Part shown: positions 46,653-55,272 of the stretch, piece after piece
How positions within the stretch are numbered: position 1 is the stretch's first letter
How the letters are laid out: each line of letters begins with the position of its first letter
Assembly (NCBI RefSeq): GCF_014763045.1
Contig: NZ_JACTAG010000002.1
Coordinates: forward strand, 1,550,001 to 1,614,000
DNA length: 64,000 nt
Direction: 5' to 3'
Source of the DNA: Sulfitobacter aestuariivivens
GTDB lineage: Bacteria; Pseudomonadota; Alphaproteobacteria; Rhodobacterales; Rhodobacteraceae
Translations under genes and position numbers: made by a program
Notes under the pieces: generated by a model
Databases searched by the model: none
The model's input: the letters and a program-made list of their open reading frames with translations, nothing else
Told to the model about the DNA's origin: nothing

Positions 46653-47627
46653 ATGCACGAAAAACCGTTTTCCCTGACCCGTCGCGCCGCCCTTGCTGGG
46701 GGTGTGGCGGCTGTTGTGGTGGCCCCTTTTGCGCAGGCGGCTGACCGGCTTTCTGTTATTGCCACGACCGGCATGATTGCGGACACCGCGCGCCGGATCG
46801 GCGGGGCTTTGGTGGATGTGCGCGGGCTGATGGGGCCGGGCGTTGATCCGCACGGCTATCGCCAGACCCGCAGCGATATTGTCGCAATGACCCGCGCCGA
46901 TCTTGTCTTGTGGCACGGGCTTTATCTTGAAGCGCAGATGGAAGACTTTCTGGGTGATCTTGCGCGCAAGCAGCCGGTCATCGCGTTGGCGGACCAGCTG
47001 CAGGCAGATCAATTGCTGGGGCACGAAGATTACGATGGCCGGTTTGACCCGCATGTCTGGATGGACCCGGTCTTGTGGAAAGACATCGCATCGTTCACGG
47101 CTGCGGCGATCAGCGGCGTGCGGCCTGATCAGGCCAAGGTGATTGCGGCAAATCTTGACGCCTATCATGTCGAACTGGACGCGCTTGCAACTTATGCGCA
47201 CGCCACGCTTGCCATGGTACCCGATGAGCAGCGCGTTTTGCTCACGGCGCATGATGCCTTTGGCTATTTCGGTGCGGCGTATGATTTCGAAGTGATTGGC
47301 ATTCAGGGCATCTCTACCGAGAGTGAGGCCGGGCTTAACCGGATCAGCACGCTGGTGGATGAACTGGTCGCGCGCAAGATCAGGGCCGTTTTCGTTGAGA
47401 CCTCAGTCTCTGACCGCAACATCCGCGCACTTATCGAGGGTGCTGCGGCGCAGGGGCATGAGGTGACCATTGGTGGCGCGCTTTACAGCGATGCGATGGG
47501 GCCTGAAGGCACCTATGAGGGCACCTACATTGGCATGATTGACCACAACGTGACGACCATCGCCAGCGCATTGGGGGCCGAGATCGATCCCCGTGGCATG
47601 GCGGGTAAACTGGCAGGGGCAAGCTGA
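46653..47627 (+). CDS. metal ABC transporter substrate-binding protein (cluster A-I, Mn/Zn/Fe)
   Basis: A 324-residue exported protein with a twin-arginine-like signal (LTRRAALAGG) and the four-ligand site of TroA/MntC/ZnuA proteins: His in GPGVDPHGYRQT, His in DPHVWMDPVLW, Glu in QGISTESEAG and Asp in IGMIDHNVTT. No long His-rich loop is present, which argues against a typical ZnuA and favours Mn or Fe. It opens the operon with one ATPase and two permeases. ATG 46653 has no ribosome-binding site; see the promoter entry. Confidence 0.88.
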   Translation: MHEKPFSLTRRAALAGGVAAVVVAPFAQAADRLSVIATTGMIADTARRIGGALVDVRGLMGPGVDPHGYRQTRSDIVAMTRADLVLWHGLYLEAQMEDFLGDLARKQPVIALADQLQADQLLGHEDYDGRFDPHVWMDPVLWKDIASFTAAAISGVRPDQAKVIAANLDAYHVELDALATYAHATLAMVPDEQRVLLTAHDAFGYFGAAYDFEVIGIQGISTESEAGLNRISTLVDELVARKIRAVFVETSVSDRNIRALIEGAAAQGHEVTIGGALYSDAMGPEGTYEGTYIGMIDHNVTTIASALGAEIDPRGMAGKLAGAS

Positions 47628-47630
47628 GTT

Positions 47631-48464
47631 ATGGCACTGAGACTGGCAACCGATCAGGGCCACATGGCCGCAGAAGCAGAGCGCGCCGGCAGCCCGCTGG
47701 CCATTCGCGGTATGACCGTTTCCTACGGTCAGAAGCCAGCGGTCTTTTCCGTCGACATGACCGTTGAAGCGGGCAAGATGACGGCAATCATCGGCCCGAA
47801 CGGGGCGGGTAAATCCACCCTGTTGAAAGCGGCCCTGGGCATTCTCAAACCACTTGCGGGCACGACCACTGTTTTCGGCAAGGCGGTCGTGGCGCAGCGT
47901 CACCGGATTGCCTATGTCCCGCAGCGCGCCTCTGTTGATTGGGACTTCCCGACGCGGGTCATCGATGTGGTCTTGATGGGGCTTTATCCGCAGCTTGGGC
48001 TTTTGGGCCGGGTACGACCTGCACATCGTGCCAAGGCAGAGGACTGTCTGGCACGGGTGGGGATGCAAGACTTTGCGACACGGCAGATCGGGCAGCTTTC
48101 CGGGGGTCAGCAACAACGGGTGTTTCTGGCACGCGCGCTGGCGCAGGATGCGGATCTCTATTTGCTGGATGAACCTTTTGCGGGCGTCGATGCAGCAACC
48201 GAGAAAGCCATCATTGGCGTGCTGAAATCTCTGCGGGATGCGGGCAAGACGGTTGTTGCGGTGCATCATGACCTGAGCACCGTGGCGGAATATTTCGACA
48301 ACGTTTTCCTGATCAACACGCGTCGCGTCGCCGAAGGTTCGGTGGCCGCAGCCTTTAACGACCGTACATTGCAGGACGCATACGGCGGGCGGCTGGCAGG
48401 CGCGCAGATGGAAGCACTGCGCGCGGTCGAGGCCCCGCAGACGGAGGCACCACAGCTTCAATGA
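47631..48464 (+). CDS. metal ABC transporter ATP-binding protein
   Basis: A 277-residue ABC ATPase with Walker A GPNGAGKST, signature [16 protein letters not shown] and Walker B LYLLDEPFAGVD followed by the switch histidine in VAVHHDL. The segment PQRASVDWDFPTRVIDVV is typical of manganese/iron/zinc importers (SitB/MntB/TroB group). It begins three bases after the binding-protein stop and overlaps the first permease by four bases. Confidence 0.9.
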   Translation: MALRLATDQGHMAAEAERAGSPLAIRGMTVSYGQKPAVFSVDMTVEAGKMTAIIGPNGAGKSTLLKAALGILKPLAGTTTVFGKAVVAQRHRIAYVPQRASVDWDFPTRVIDVVLMGLYPQLGLLGRVRPAHRAKAEDCLARVGMQDFATRQIGQLSGGQQQRVFLARALAQDADLYLLDEPFAGVDAATEKAIIGVLKSLRDAGKTVVAVHHDLSTVAEYFDNVFLINTRRVAEGSVAAAFNDRTLQDAYGGRLAGAQMEALRAVEAPQTEAPQLQ

Positions 48465-49654
48465 TCCGCGACGCGCTGCTTTTGGGGCTGGGGTACAATG
48501 CGACCCTGGTGACCATCGGTGCGGCCTTGCTGGGTATGGCTGCAGGCGTTGGCGGCACCTTTTTATTCCTCAGAAAACGCGCGCTGGTCAGTGACGCCAT
48601 CAGCCATGCAACGCTGCCCGGTGTGGCTTTGGCCTTTATGGTTATGGTGATGCTGGGTGGTGACGGACGCAATCTGATCGGACTGCTGGCCGGGGCGGCG
48701 ATCACCGCCGGGACGGGGTTGCTGATCGTGACCTGGCTGTCGACGCGGACCCGGTTGGCCGAGGACGCGGCCATCGGGGCGGTGCTGTCGGTCTTCTTTG
48801 GGTTCGGGATCGTTCTGCTGACGGTCATCCAGACTATGAGCGCGGGGCGGCAGGCCGGGCTGGAGGGCTTTTTGCTGGGCTCGACCGCCGGCATGCTGCG
48901 GAGTGACGCGCTGGTGATCGCGGTATCCGCCGCGCTGACCCTTGCGCTTGTGATGCTGTTGCGCAGGCCGCTGACGCTGGCGTCGTTTGATCCCGAATAC
49001 GCGACCTCACTGGGTCAGAATGTGACGCGCACCGATCTGGCGATGATGGGGCTGGTACTGGCGGTCACGGTTGTGGGGCTCAAGATTGTTGGGCTGATCC
49101 TGATCGTGGCGCTGCTGATCATTCCGCCCGTTACTGCGCGGTTCTGGACGGAACGGACGGATCATGTCGTGCTGATTGCCGGATTGGTTGGCGGGGTTTC
49201 CGCCTATGTGGGTGCGGCGATTTCGGCGGCGGTGCCAAATATGCCGACAGGGCCGATCATTGTGCTGGTCAGCTTTGCGCTGTTTGCGGTGTCATTGTTG
49301 TTATCGCCCCGGCGGGGGGTGGTGTCGGCCTTGCTGCGCCATCGCGCCTATCAGCGCCGGGTCCACCTGCGGCAAGGGCTGCTGGCACTGGCGCAGGGAC
49401 AGCCGATTTACGAACGCCTGACATTGCGCCTGTTGCGACGCCGTGGCTGGGCGCTGCCCGACGGCGTTCCCACGCCCGAAGGGCAGGGGCGCGCGACGCG
49501 TGCGTTGCGCGACGAGGTGCGCTGGCAACTGGTGCGCCGCGATCCGGCCTACGAGGTGGCGGCGGCGCGGTATGACGGGCTGACTCCGATCGAAAGCGTG
49601 CTGACGCCGGACCAGATTGAGGATATCGACAGCCGGATCGGAGCAGGCGCATGA
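48461..49654 (+). CDS. metal ABC transporter permease 1 with C-terminal DtxR-like extension
   Basis: A 397-residue permease of the TroC/SitC type: about eight helices to residue 285 with KRALVSDAISHATLPGVALAF and LKIVGLILIVALLIIPPVTAR. The last 110 residues are soluble and cytosolic (IYERLTLRLLRRRGWALPDG; TPEGQGRATRALRDEVRWQL; ESVLTPDQIEDIDSRIG), with a layout like the winged-helix and dimerisation part of DtxR/MntR that is fused to some TroC proteins, though key metal ligands are not obvious. It overlaps both neighbours by four bases. Confidence 0.87.
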   Translation: MIRDALLLGLGYNATLVTIGAALLGMAAGVGGTFLFLRKRALVSDAISHATLPGVALAFMVMVMLGGDGRNLIGLLAGAAITAGTGLLIVTWLSTRTRLAEDAAIGAVLSVFFGFGIVLLTVIQTMSAGRQAGLEGFLLGSTAGMLRSDALVIAVSAALTLALVMLLRRPLTLASFDPEYATSLGQNVTRTDLAMMGLVLAVTVVGLKIVGLILIVALLIIPPVTARFWTERTDHVVLIAGLVGGVSAYVGAAISAAVPNMPTGPIIVLVSFALFAVSLLLSPRRGVVSALLRHRAYQRRVHLRQGLLALAQGQPIYERLTLRLLRRRGWALPDGVPTPEGQGRATRALRDEVRWQLVRRDPAYEVAAARYDGLTPIESVLTPDQIEDIDSRIGAGA

Positions 49655-50580
49655 GCGGTGCCGAGTTTGTACCCCTGAGCCTTGTGCCCCTGCTGACCGG
49701 CATCTTTGTGGCGGTGGCCTGTGCATTGCCGGGGAATTTTCTGGTGTTGCGTCGGCAGGCGCTCATTGGCGATGCGATCAGCCATGTTGTGCTGCCGGGG
49801 ATCGTGGTGGCGTTTCTGGTGACCGGGGCGGTCACGACATGGCCCATGCTGCTGGGTGCGGCAGGTGCGGCCCTTGTTGCGGTGATCGGCATTGAGGGCG
49901 TGCGGCGGCTGGGACAGATCGAATCCGGTGCCGCGATGGGCGTGATCTTTACGGCGATGTTTGCAGGTGGCGTGCTGCTGCTTGAGCAGTCAGATACATC
50001 GAACGTGCATCTGGATGTGGAACATGCACTTTATGGCAATCTGGAGAGCCTGATCTGGCTGGATGCCGTAGGCTGGTCGTCGCTGTGGGATGCTCAGGCG
50101 TTGGCGACGCTGCCTGTCGAACTGCCCCGGATGGCCATCACGCTGGTTTTCGTGGTGCTGTTCACGGTCGTGTTCTGGCGGCCTTTGAAAATCAGCACCT
50201 TCGACGAAGGCTTTGCGCAGACCATCGGGATGCGGACCAATCTGTTGGGGCTGGCGCTGGTGATCGTGGCGGCCATTGCGGCGGTTGCTGCGTTTGATGC
50301 GGTTGGCAGCATCATTGTGATTGCGATGTTCATCTGTCCGCCTGCGGCGGCCCGATTGATGACCAACCGGCTGGAGCGACAGGTCGCCTGGTCGGTGGTC
50401 TTTGCCGTGGTAGCGGCGGTGTTGGGCTATGTCTTTGCTGGCTATGGTCCGTTGTGGCTGGGCTTTGCCGACAGCGTGTCAGCAGCCGGGATGATCGCCA
50501 CTGTTTCGGGTGTTATCCTTGGGCTTGCGGCTGTCTTTGGTCCGCACCGTCTGCGCGGGTCAGCTGCCCCGGTAGGTTGA
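49651..50580 (+). CDS. metal ABC transporter permease 2
   Basis: A 309-residue permease (SitD/TroD type) with about eight helices, [19 protein letters not shown] as the coupling segment and [24 protein letters not shown]. It pairs with the first permease. It is last in the operon; its final 21 bases overlap the convergent uraH gene. Confidence 0.9.
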   Translation: MSGAEFVPLSLVPLLTGIFVAVACALPGNFLVLRRQALIGDAISHVVLPGIVVAFLVTGAVTTWPMLLGAAGAALVAVIGIEGVRRLGQIESGAAMGVIFTAMFAGGVLLLEQSDTSNVHLDVEHALYGNLESLIWLDAVGWSSLWDAQALATLPVELPRMAITLVFVVLFTVVFWRPLKISTFDEGFAQTIGMRTNLLGLALVIVAAIAAVAAFDAVGSIIVIAMFICPPAAARLMTNRLERQVAWSVVFAVVAAVLGYVFAGYGPLWLGFADSVSAAGMIATVSGVILGLAAVFGPHRLRGSAAPVG

Positions 50581-50919
50581 ATACCCAAATGGCGACAGAA
50601 GCAGCGGCACGTGATAGTGCGCCTCAGGGTCTGAAATGCCAAATCTGATCGGGATCTCGTCCAGAAAACGGGGCTCTTCCGCCGGGGTGCCCCGGGCATC
50701 CAGATAGGCGCCTGCGTCGAACACCAGTTCGTAGGTTCCGGCGGCGAACTGGCCCTTGGGCAGGATCGGCGTATCAGTGCGGCCATCCGCATTAGTCTGC
50801 ATCTGCACGAGCATCAGACGGTTGGCCCCTTCCAGACGATACAACGTTATCGCAAGCCCGGCGGCGGGCGCGCCCAGGGCGGTGTCCAGAACATGGGTGG
50901 TGAGGTATCCGTCAGGCAT
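50560..50919 (-). CDS. uraH: 5-hydroxyisourate hydrolase
   Basis: A 119-residue transthyretin-like protein: [16 protein letters not shown] at the start, the conserved Arg/His of the active site ([19 protein letters not shown]) and the C-terminal YRGS tetrapeptide that distinguishes hydrolases from transthyretin. It converts 5-hydroxyisourate to OHCU after urate oxidation. The next enzyme of the pathway is the UraD domain encoded at 52904, on the other strand beyond two unrelated genes. Confidence 0.95.
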   Translation of the reverse strand: MPDGYLTTHVLDTALGAPAAGLAITLYRLEGANRLMLVQMQTNADGRTDTPILPKGQFAAGTYELVFDAGAYLDARGTPAEEPRFLDEIPIRFGISDPEAHYHVPLLLSPFGYSTYRGS

Positions 50920-50984
50920 GGCCGCTCCTTCGATTGGCCTTGAAGGATAGTGCCGCGTCAGGGGAGGTCAATTGGATGTGATGC

Positions 50985-51056
50985 GATTCGGTGCGCTTTG
51001 CGGACTGATTCGCACTTTTTGCCAGAGTGATTCGTTTTCCCTTTGACGGGCGAATC
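50985..51056 (+). repeat. evenly spaced GANTC (GATTCG) repeats upstream of rhodanese-LysM operon
   Basis: GATTC at 50985, 51007 and 51029 and GAATC at 51052: steps of 22, 22 and 23 bases, close to two helical turns. The first three share GATTCG-N5-yTTTG. The last two form TGATTCG...CGAATCA. GANTC is the CcrM methylation target in alphaproteobacteria. Confidence 0.6.
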
Positions 51057-51147
51057 ATCCTTTGCCTATATGTGGTGCATCTGGCCAGAAGTGCGCGTCT
51101 TTGAAGTGCGTACGACGAGATATGGTAGACGTCTGGGGGACGGGAGT

Positions 51148-51768
51148 ATGAAGGGGTGGACCGCGTGTAGTGCGGCGGCCTGGCTTATTGGAGCCACGGC
51201 CGGACTGGCGCAGGAGCAGATTTCGGAGGCCAAGGCCTCTTTCATCTTTAACGAAGAGCGCGTGAAGATCAGCCAGGGCACTCCCGATGCTGTCGCGTTT
51301 ATTGAGACTTTTGCGGCACCGACGTCCGCGTGTGGCGCTGGCTGTGTCGTGCCGATGCAGGCCGCCCGCGGCGTGCCCACGCTGGGCGAGATCGAAGTGC
51401 TGGCGTTTCTGACCGACGAAGTGGCGGGCAATGCGGGTTTGATGGTTGATGCACGTGCGCCGCAGGACCGCGCCAAGGGGTTCATTCCCGGCAGCGTAAG
51501 CCTGCCGCAGCATACGCTGAGCGAGAGCAATTCCTTTCGGGATGACATCCTGCGCGCACTGGGGGCGCGAGATCTGGACGGTGTCTTTGATTTCACCAAT
51601 GCCCGGGCGTTGCTGGTGTATGATACCGGACCCGGTTCTGATGATGCGGGCAAGCTGATCTCGAAACTCATGACCACCGGGTATCCGGCTGAAAAGCTGT
51701 TCTATTATCGGGGCGGCATGCAGGTCTGGACGGTTCTGGGTTTCAGCATTGAAAAGGGTCAGGGATGA
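51148..51768 (+). CDS. exported rhodanese-like protein without catalytic cysteine
   Basis: A 206-residue protein with signal peptide (MKGWTACSAAAWLIGATAGLA) and a single rhodanese fold: LMVDARAPQDRAKGFIPGSVSLP and YYRGGMQVWTVLGF. The active-site loop, normally starting with Cys, reads LVYDTGPGSDDAG, so sulfurtransferase activity is unlikely. A CGAGC pair lies earlier in the mature protein. It may bind rather than react with its ligand. It is coupled by ATGA to the LysM gene. GGGGGACGGGAG precedes the ATG. Confidence 0.75.
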   Translation: MKGWTACSAAAWLIGATAGLAQEQISEAKASFIFNEERVKISQGTPDAVAFIETFAAPTSACGAGCVVPMQAARGVPTLGEIEVLAFLTDEVAGNAGLMVDARAPQDRAKGFIPGSVSLPQHTLSESNSFRDDILRALGARDLDGVFDFTNARALLVYDTGPGSDDAGKLISKLMTTGYPAEKLFYYRGGMQVWTVLGFSIEKGQG

Positions 51769-52763
51769 GACCTCAACGCCCCGTCGATCCGGTCACACCG
51801 ATCATCACATTCGAGAGCTATGTCATCCCGGGCACGGTCACCACGCACGAAGCCGGACGCACCGGGTCAGCAGTGCAGACACTGAAGCGGATCGATCCAA
51901 AGATTGGTTTGATTAGCGGTGTCGCGCTGCTGGTGTTCGGTCTGGGGGTGCTGACAGCGGTCCTTATCACCCCGCGCGAGGTACAGACGGTTCCCGTTGC
52001 CGATGCACCCCCGGCGCCGCCGCAGACCGCGGCCACGCCTGTGGTCTTGCAGCAGGTTGTCGACGCCAGCCTCGCGCAGACGGTGGCGCGCGCGCAGGCG
52101 CCCGACATTCTGTCGCCGGTGCCCGCGCAACAGCCGACACATATCGACGATCTTCATGCGGCGATCCTTGAGGACCTGACACCGAAACGGACCGTTGGCA
52201 CGCTGACCGACGCAGAACGCGCCGAGCGGGTGCGCGTCGCGGTCGACATCGTCAGCCGCAACAAGCTGCGGATGCTGCGCGAGGGCGTTCTGGCGGGGCT
52301 TTATACGGTCGAGACCCGGCAGGACGGTGACCGCCGGTTCATTGCGCTTAGAACAGTGAATGCGCACCTGACCAGTGCGACGATGGCGGACCTGCTGAGA
52401 AAGGCCGCCGAGGACGGGCAGATTGTGGTGCCCCCTTCCTTGAGCAGAGCAGACGGCGACGTGGATATGGAGACGATGATCTTCCATCTTGTGCACACGT
52501 CGCTTGCCAACGATGGCACAATTGAGGGTGCGGAAGCCGCCCGAGAGCTTAGCCGTCGGGCCTTTGCCGCGTCGACCGCCGAAACCCGAGACGTTCAGGG
52601 GCAGCGGGTCTATGTGGTCAAGGCCGGCGACAGCCTTGCCTATATCTCATTGCAATTTTACGGGCAGCCCGACGCCTACGAAAAGATTTTTCACGCAAAT
52701 CGGGCGATCCTTGCTTCGCCCGATCTTATCAAGACTGGCCAGCGCCTAATAATTCCAGGATAA
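51765..52763 (+). CDS. LysM-domain protein with single membrane anchor
   Basis: A 332-residue protein: short cytosolic N-terminus, one membrane helix (about 47-70), a proline/alanine-rich linker, an uncharacterised middle domain (ERVRVAVDIVSRNKLRMLREG) and a C-terminal LysM (VYVVKAGDSLAYISLQFYG...LIKTGQRLIIP) that binds peptidoglycan glycan chains. This type of protein sits at the cell wall from the periplasmic side. It is cotranscribed with the rhodanese-like gene and ends in a terminator. Confidence 0.8.
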   Translation: MRPQRPVDPVTPIITFESYVIPGTVTTHEAGRTGSAVQTLKRIDPKIGLISGVALLVFGLGVLTAVLITPREVQTVPVADAPPAPPQTAATPVVLQQVVDASLAQTVARAQAPDILSPVPAQQPTHIDDLHAAILEDLTPKRTVGTLTDAERAERVRVAVDIVSRNKLRMLREGVLAGLYTVETRQDGDRRFIALRTVNAHLTSATMADLLRKAAEDGQIVVPPSLSRADGDVDMETMIFHLVHTSLANDGTIEGAEAARELSRRAFAASTAETRDVQGQRVYVVKAGDSLAYISLQFYGQPDAYEKIFHANRAILASPDLIKTGQRLIIPG

Positions 52764-52795
52764 TAATAAACACAGGACGCAGCAGCCATTCTGGC

Positions 52796-52832
52796 AACGG
52801 GCCGTACCCTTAGGGCGGCCCGTTCGCTTTTT
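52796..52832 (+). terminator. rho-independent terminator after LysM gene
   Basis: AACGGGCCG pairs with CGGCCCGTT around an 11-base loop, followed by CGCTTTTT; 33 bases past the LysM stop. Confidence 0.85.
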
Positions 52833-52903
52833 GAGGGCCTTGCGCGATGGCGAATTGCCGTGGCAGACCGAAAGGTGCAGGGTTGGTCAAAAAGAAGGAT
52901 CCG

Positions 52904-54319
52904 ATGAACAGATACCCCAGAGATTTTCATGGCTATGGTGCCACCCCGCCCGATGCAAAGTGGCCCGGAGGCGCGCGGATTGCCGTGCAGTTTGTGCTGA
53001 ACTACGAGGAAGGTGGCGAAAATTGCCTGCTGCATGGCGATGCCGCATCAGAGGCATTCCTTAGCGAGATTGTTGGCGCGCAGCCCTGGCCGGGGCAGCG
53101 GAACTGGAACATGGAAAGCATCTATGACTACGGCGCGCGTGCGGGGTTCTGGCGGCTGCACCGGTTGTTTACCGGGGCGGGCGTTCCGGTCACGGTCTAC
53201 GGTGTCGCAAGCGCGCTGGCGCGCGCGCCCGGCCAGGTTGCCGCGATGAAGGACGCCGGTTGGGAGATCGCCAGCCACGGGTTGAAATGGATCGACTACA
53301 AGGATCACGGCGAAGCCGAGGAACGTGCCGAGATTGCCGAGGCGATCCGGTTGCACACCGAAGTGACAGGCGAAGCGCCGCGTGGCTGGTACTGTGGGCG
53401 GACGTCGGTGAACACGGTGGCATTGGCAGCGCAAACGCAGGTGTTTCGCTATATCTCGGACACCTATGATGACGATCTGCCCTACTGGATGCAGATCGAC
53501 GGGCGCGATCAGCTGATCATTCCCTATACGCTTGATTGCAACGACATGCGGTTCGCAACGGCGCAGGGGTTCAATTCAGGCGATCAGTTCTATGCCTACC
53601 TGCGCGATACATTTGATACGCTTTACGAAGAGGGCAGGGCAGGCAGCGCCAAGATGATGTCCGTTGGACTGCATTGTCGCCTGATCGGGCGGCCCGGACG
53701 GGTGCAGGCGCTGAAGCGCTTTCTGGAGTACATCAAAGGGTTCGAAGGGGTCTGGACCCCGCGCCGGATTGATATCGCGGATCACTGGCGTGCGGTGCAT
53801 CCGCCCGCAGCACGGCGTGAGCGCCCCAGCCACATGGACCGCAAGACGTTTGTCGACACCTTCGGTGGCGTTTTTGAGCATTCTCCGTGGATCGCGGAAC
53901 GCGCCTTTGATCTTGAGCTGGGGCCTGCGCATGACACCGCACAGGGGCTGCATAGCGCCTTGGCGCGGATGTTTCGGTCTGCGCGCGACGACAAGAAGCT
54001 GGGCGTGCTGACCGCGCATCCCGATCTGGCGGGCAAGCTTGCCGCCGCCAAACGACTGACCGAGGAAAGCACGGCTGAACAAGCCAGCGCCGGACTGGAT
54101 GCGCTGACCGATGCCGAACGGGCGCAGTTCGAAAAGCTGAACGCGGCCTATGTGGAGCGTCACGGCTTTCCCTTCATCATTGCGGTCAAGGATCATGACA
54201 AGGCGGGCATCCTGCGCGCTTTTGAAACCCGGATTGCCAATGACACGCACGTTGAATTCGCCACGGCCTGCGCGCAGGTTGAGCGGATCGCGGAAATCCG
54301 GTTGGAGGACATCTTGTGA
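52904..54319 (+). CDS. puuE-uraD: bifunctional allantoinase / OHCU decarboxylase
   Basis: A 471-residue fusion. Residues 1-300 are a PuuE-type polysaccharide-deacetylase-fold allantoinase (YPRDFHGYGATPPDAKWPGG, SIYDYGARAGFWRL, SVGLHCRLIGRPGR). Residues 308-471 are the UraD domain (DRKTFVDTFGGVFEHSPWIAERAF with catalytic His326; HGFPFIIAVKDHDK). UraD makes (S)-allantoin from OHCU and PuuE opens it to allantoate. AAGGA lies before ATG 52904. The GTGA overlap couples it to the ureidoglycine enzyme. This fusion is known in other proteobacteria. Confidence 0.93.
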   Translation: MNRYPRDFHGYGATPPDAKWPGGARIAVQFVLNYEEGGENCLLHGDAASEAFLSEIVGAQPWPGQRNWNMESIYDYGARAGFWRLHRLFTGAGVPVTVYGVASALARAPGQVAAMKDAGWEIASHGLKWIDYKDHGEAEERAEIAEAIRLHTEVTGEAPRGWYCGRTSVNTVALAAQTQVFRYISDTYDDDLPYWMQIDGRDQLIIPYTLDCNDMRFATAQGFNSGDQFYAYLRDTFDTLYEEGRAGSAKMMSVGLHCRLIGRPGRVQALKRFLEYIKGFEGVWTPRRIDIADHWRAVHPPAARRERPSHMDRKTFVDTFGGVFEHSPWIAERAFDLELGPAHDTAQGLHSALARMFRSARDDKKLGVLTAHPDLAGKLAAAKRLTEESTAEQASAGLDALTDAERAQFEKLNAAYVERHGFPFIIAVKDHDKAGILRAFETRIANDTHVEFATACAQVERIAEIRLEDIL

Positions 54320-55125
54320 CCTATGCATTCCCGCCCGGCGGTCTGCCGGATCAATCGGTGAACCCTGAGGGCACAGCCGTTTTTACGCCGGCCTACGCGG
54401 TGCTGCCTGCCGTCACTCAGCGCGATATCGTCACCAGCTTTCTGCCCGGCTGGAAGGGCATGCGCATGTGGGTTCTGGCACGCCCGCTGAGCGGCTTTGC
54501 TGAGACGTTTTCACAATACGCTGTTGAGCTGGAACCGGGTGGGGGAACCGACGCGCCGGAAGACGACCCTGAAGCACAGTCCGTTGTGCTGATCGCGCGC
54601 GGCGGCGTGACGCTGAACATCGACGGCAAGGTGCATAATATGGCGGAGGGCGGCTATGCCTACATTCCGCCCGAAGCGACGTGGACGATCTGGAACGATG
54701 GGGCAGAAACGGCCCAGCTGCATTGGGTGCGCAAACGGTATGTGCCTGCCGACGGGGTTGATCTGCCAGAGGCCTTTGTGACCTCGGACAAGGAAGTGGC
54801 CCCCATAGAAATGCCCGATTGCGATGGTGTCTGGGCGACGACGCGCTTTGTTGACCCCACTGACCTGCGCCATGACATGCACGTCAATATCGTCACGTTC
54901 AAACCGGGCGGGCGCATCCCCTTTGCCGAAACCCATGTCATGGAACACGGGCTTTATGTGCTGGAAGGAACGGCGGATTATCTGCTGAACACGGATTGGG
55001 TCAGTGTCGAGCCGGGGGATTTCATGTGGCTGCGCGCCTTTTGCCCGCAAGCCTGCATCGCCACCGGGGACGGGCCGTTTCGGTACCTTCTCTACAAGGA
55101 TGTGAACCGGCACATGCCGCTTTAG
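54316..55125 (+). CDS. (S)-ureidoglycine aminohydrolase
   Basis: A 269-residue bicupin: GGLPDQSVNPEGTAVFTPAYA at the start, an N-terminal cupin without metal ligands, and a C-terminal cupin with HDMHVNIVTFKPGGRIPFAETHVMEHGLYVLEG, whose His/Glu/His residues bind Mn. It releases ammonia from ureidoglycine to give ureidoglycolate after allantoate breakdown (AllE/UGHY type). The start is GTG, overlapping the PuuE-UraD stop. Allantoate amidohydrolase is not in the window. Confidence 0.88.
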   Translation: MTYAFPPGGLPDQSVNPEGTAVFTPAYAVLPAVTQRDIVTSFLPGWKGMRMWVLARPLSGFAETFSQYAVELEPGGGTDAPEDDPEAQSVVLIARGGVTLNIDGKVHNMAEGGYAYIPPEATWTIWNDGAETAQLHWVRKRYVPADGVDLPEAFVTSDKEVAPIEMPDCDGVWATTRFVDPTDLRHDMHVNIVTFKPGGRIPFAETHVMEHGLYVLEGTADYLLNTDWVSVEPGDFMWLRAFCPQACIATGDGPFRYLLYKDVNRHMPL

Positions 55126-55233
55126 CGGGCGTTCCAACCGGAAGGCGCTGTCTATTCAGGCGACCCAGAGCCCCGCAAAATATAGTGAAGATTTTCCTTG
55201 ATCCACAACATGCAGTGGTCCCATAAAGTTGTA

Positions 55234-55248
55234 GCCTAAAAAATAGGC
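55234..55248. promoter_or_regulatory. short palindrome upstream of NCS2 permease
   Basis: GCCTA-AAAAA-TAGGC, 25 bases before the permease start in a 147-base gap. It could be an operator for a purine-responsive regulator; no purine riboswitch core is visible. Confidence 0.3.
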
Positions 55249-55272
55249 AGAAAAATACGACAGGGACAAACC

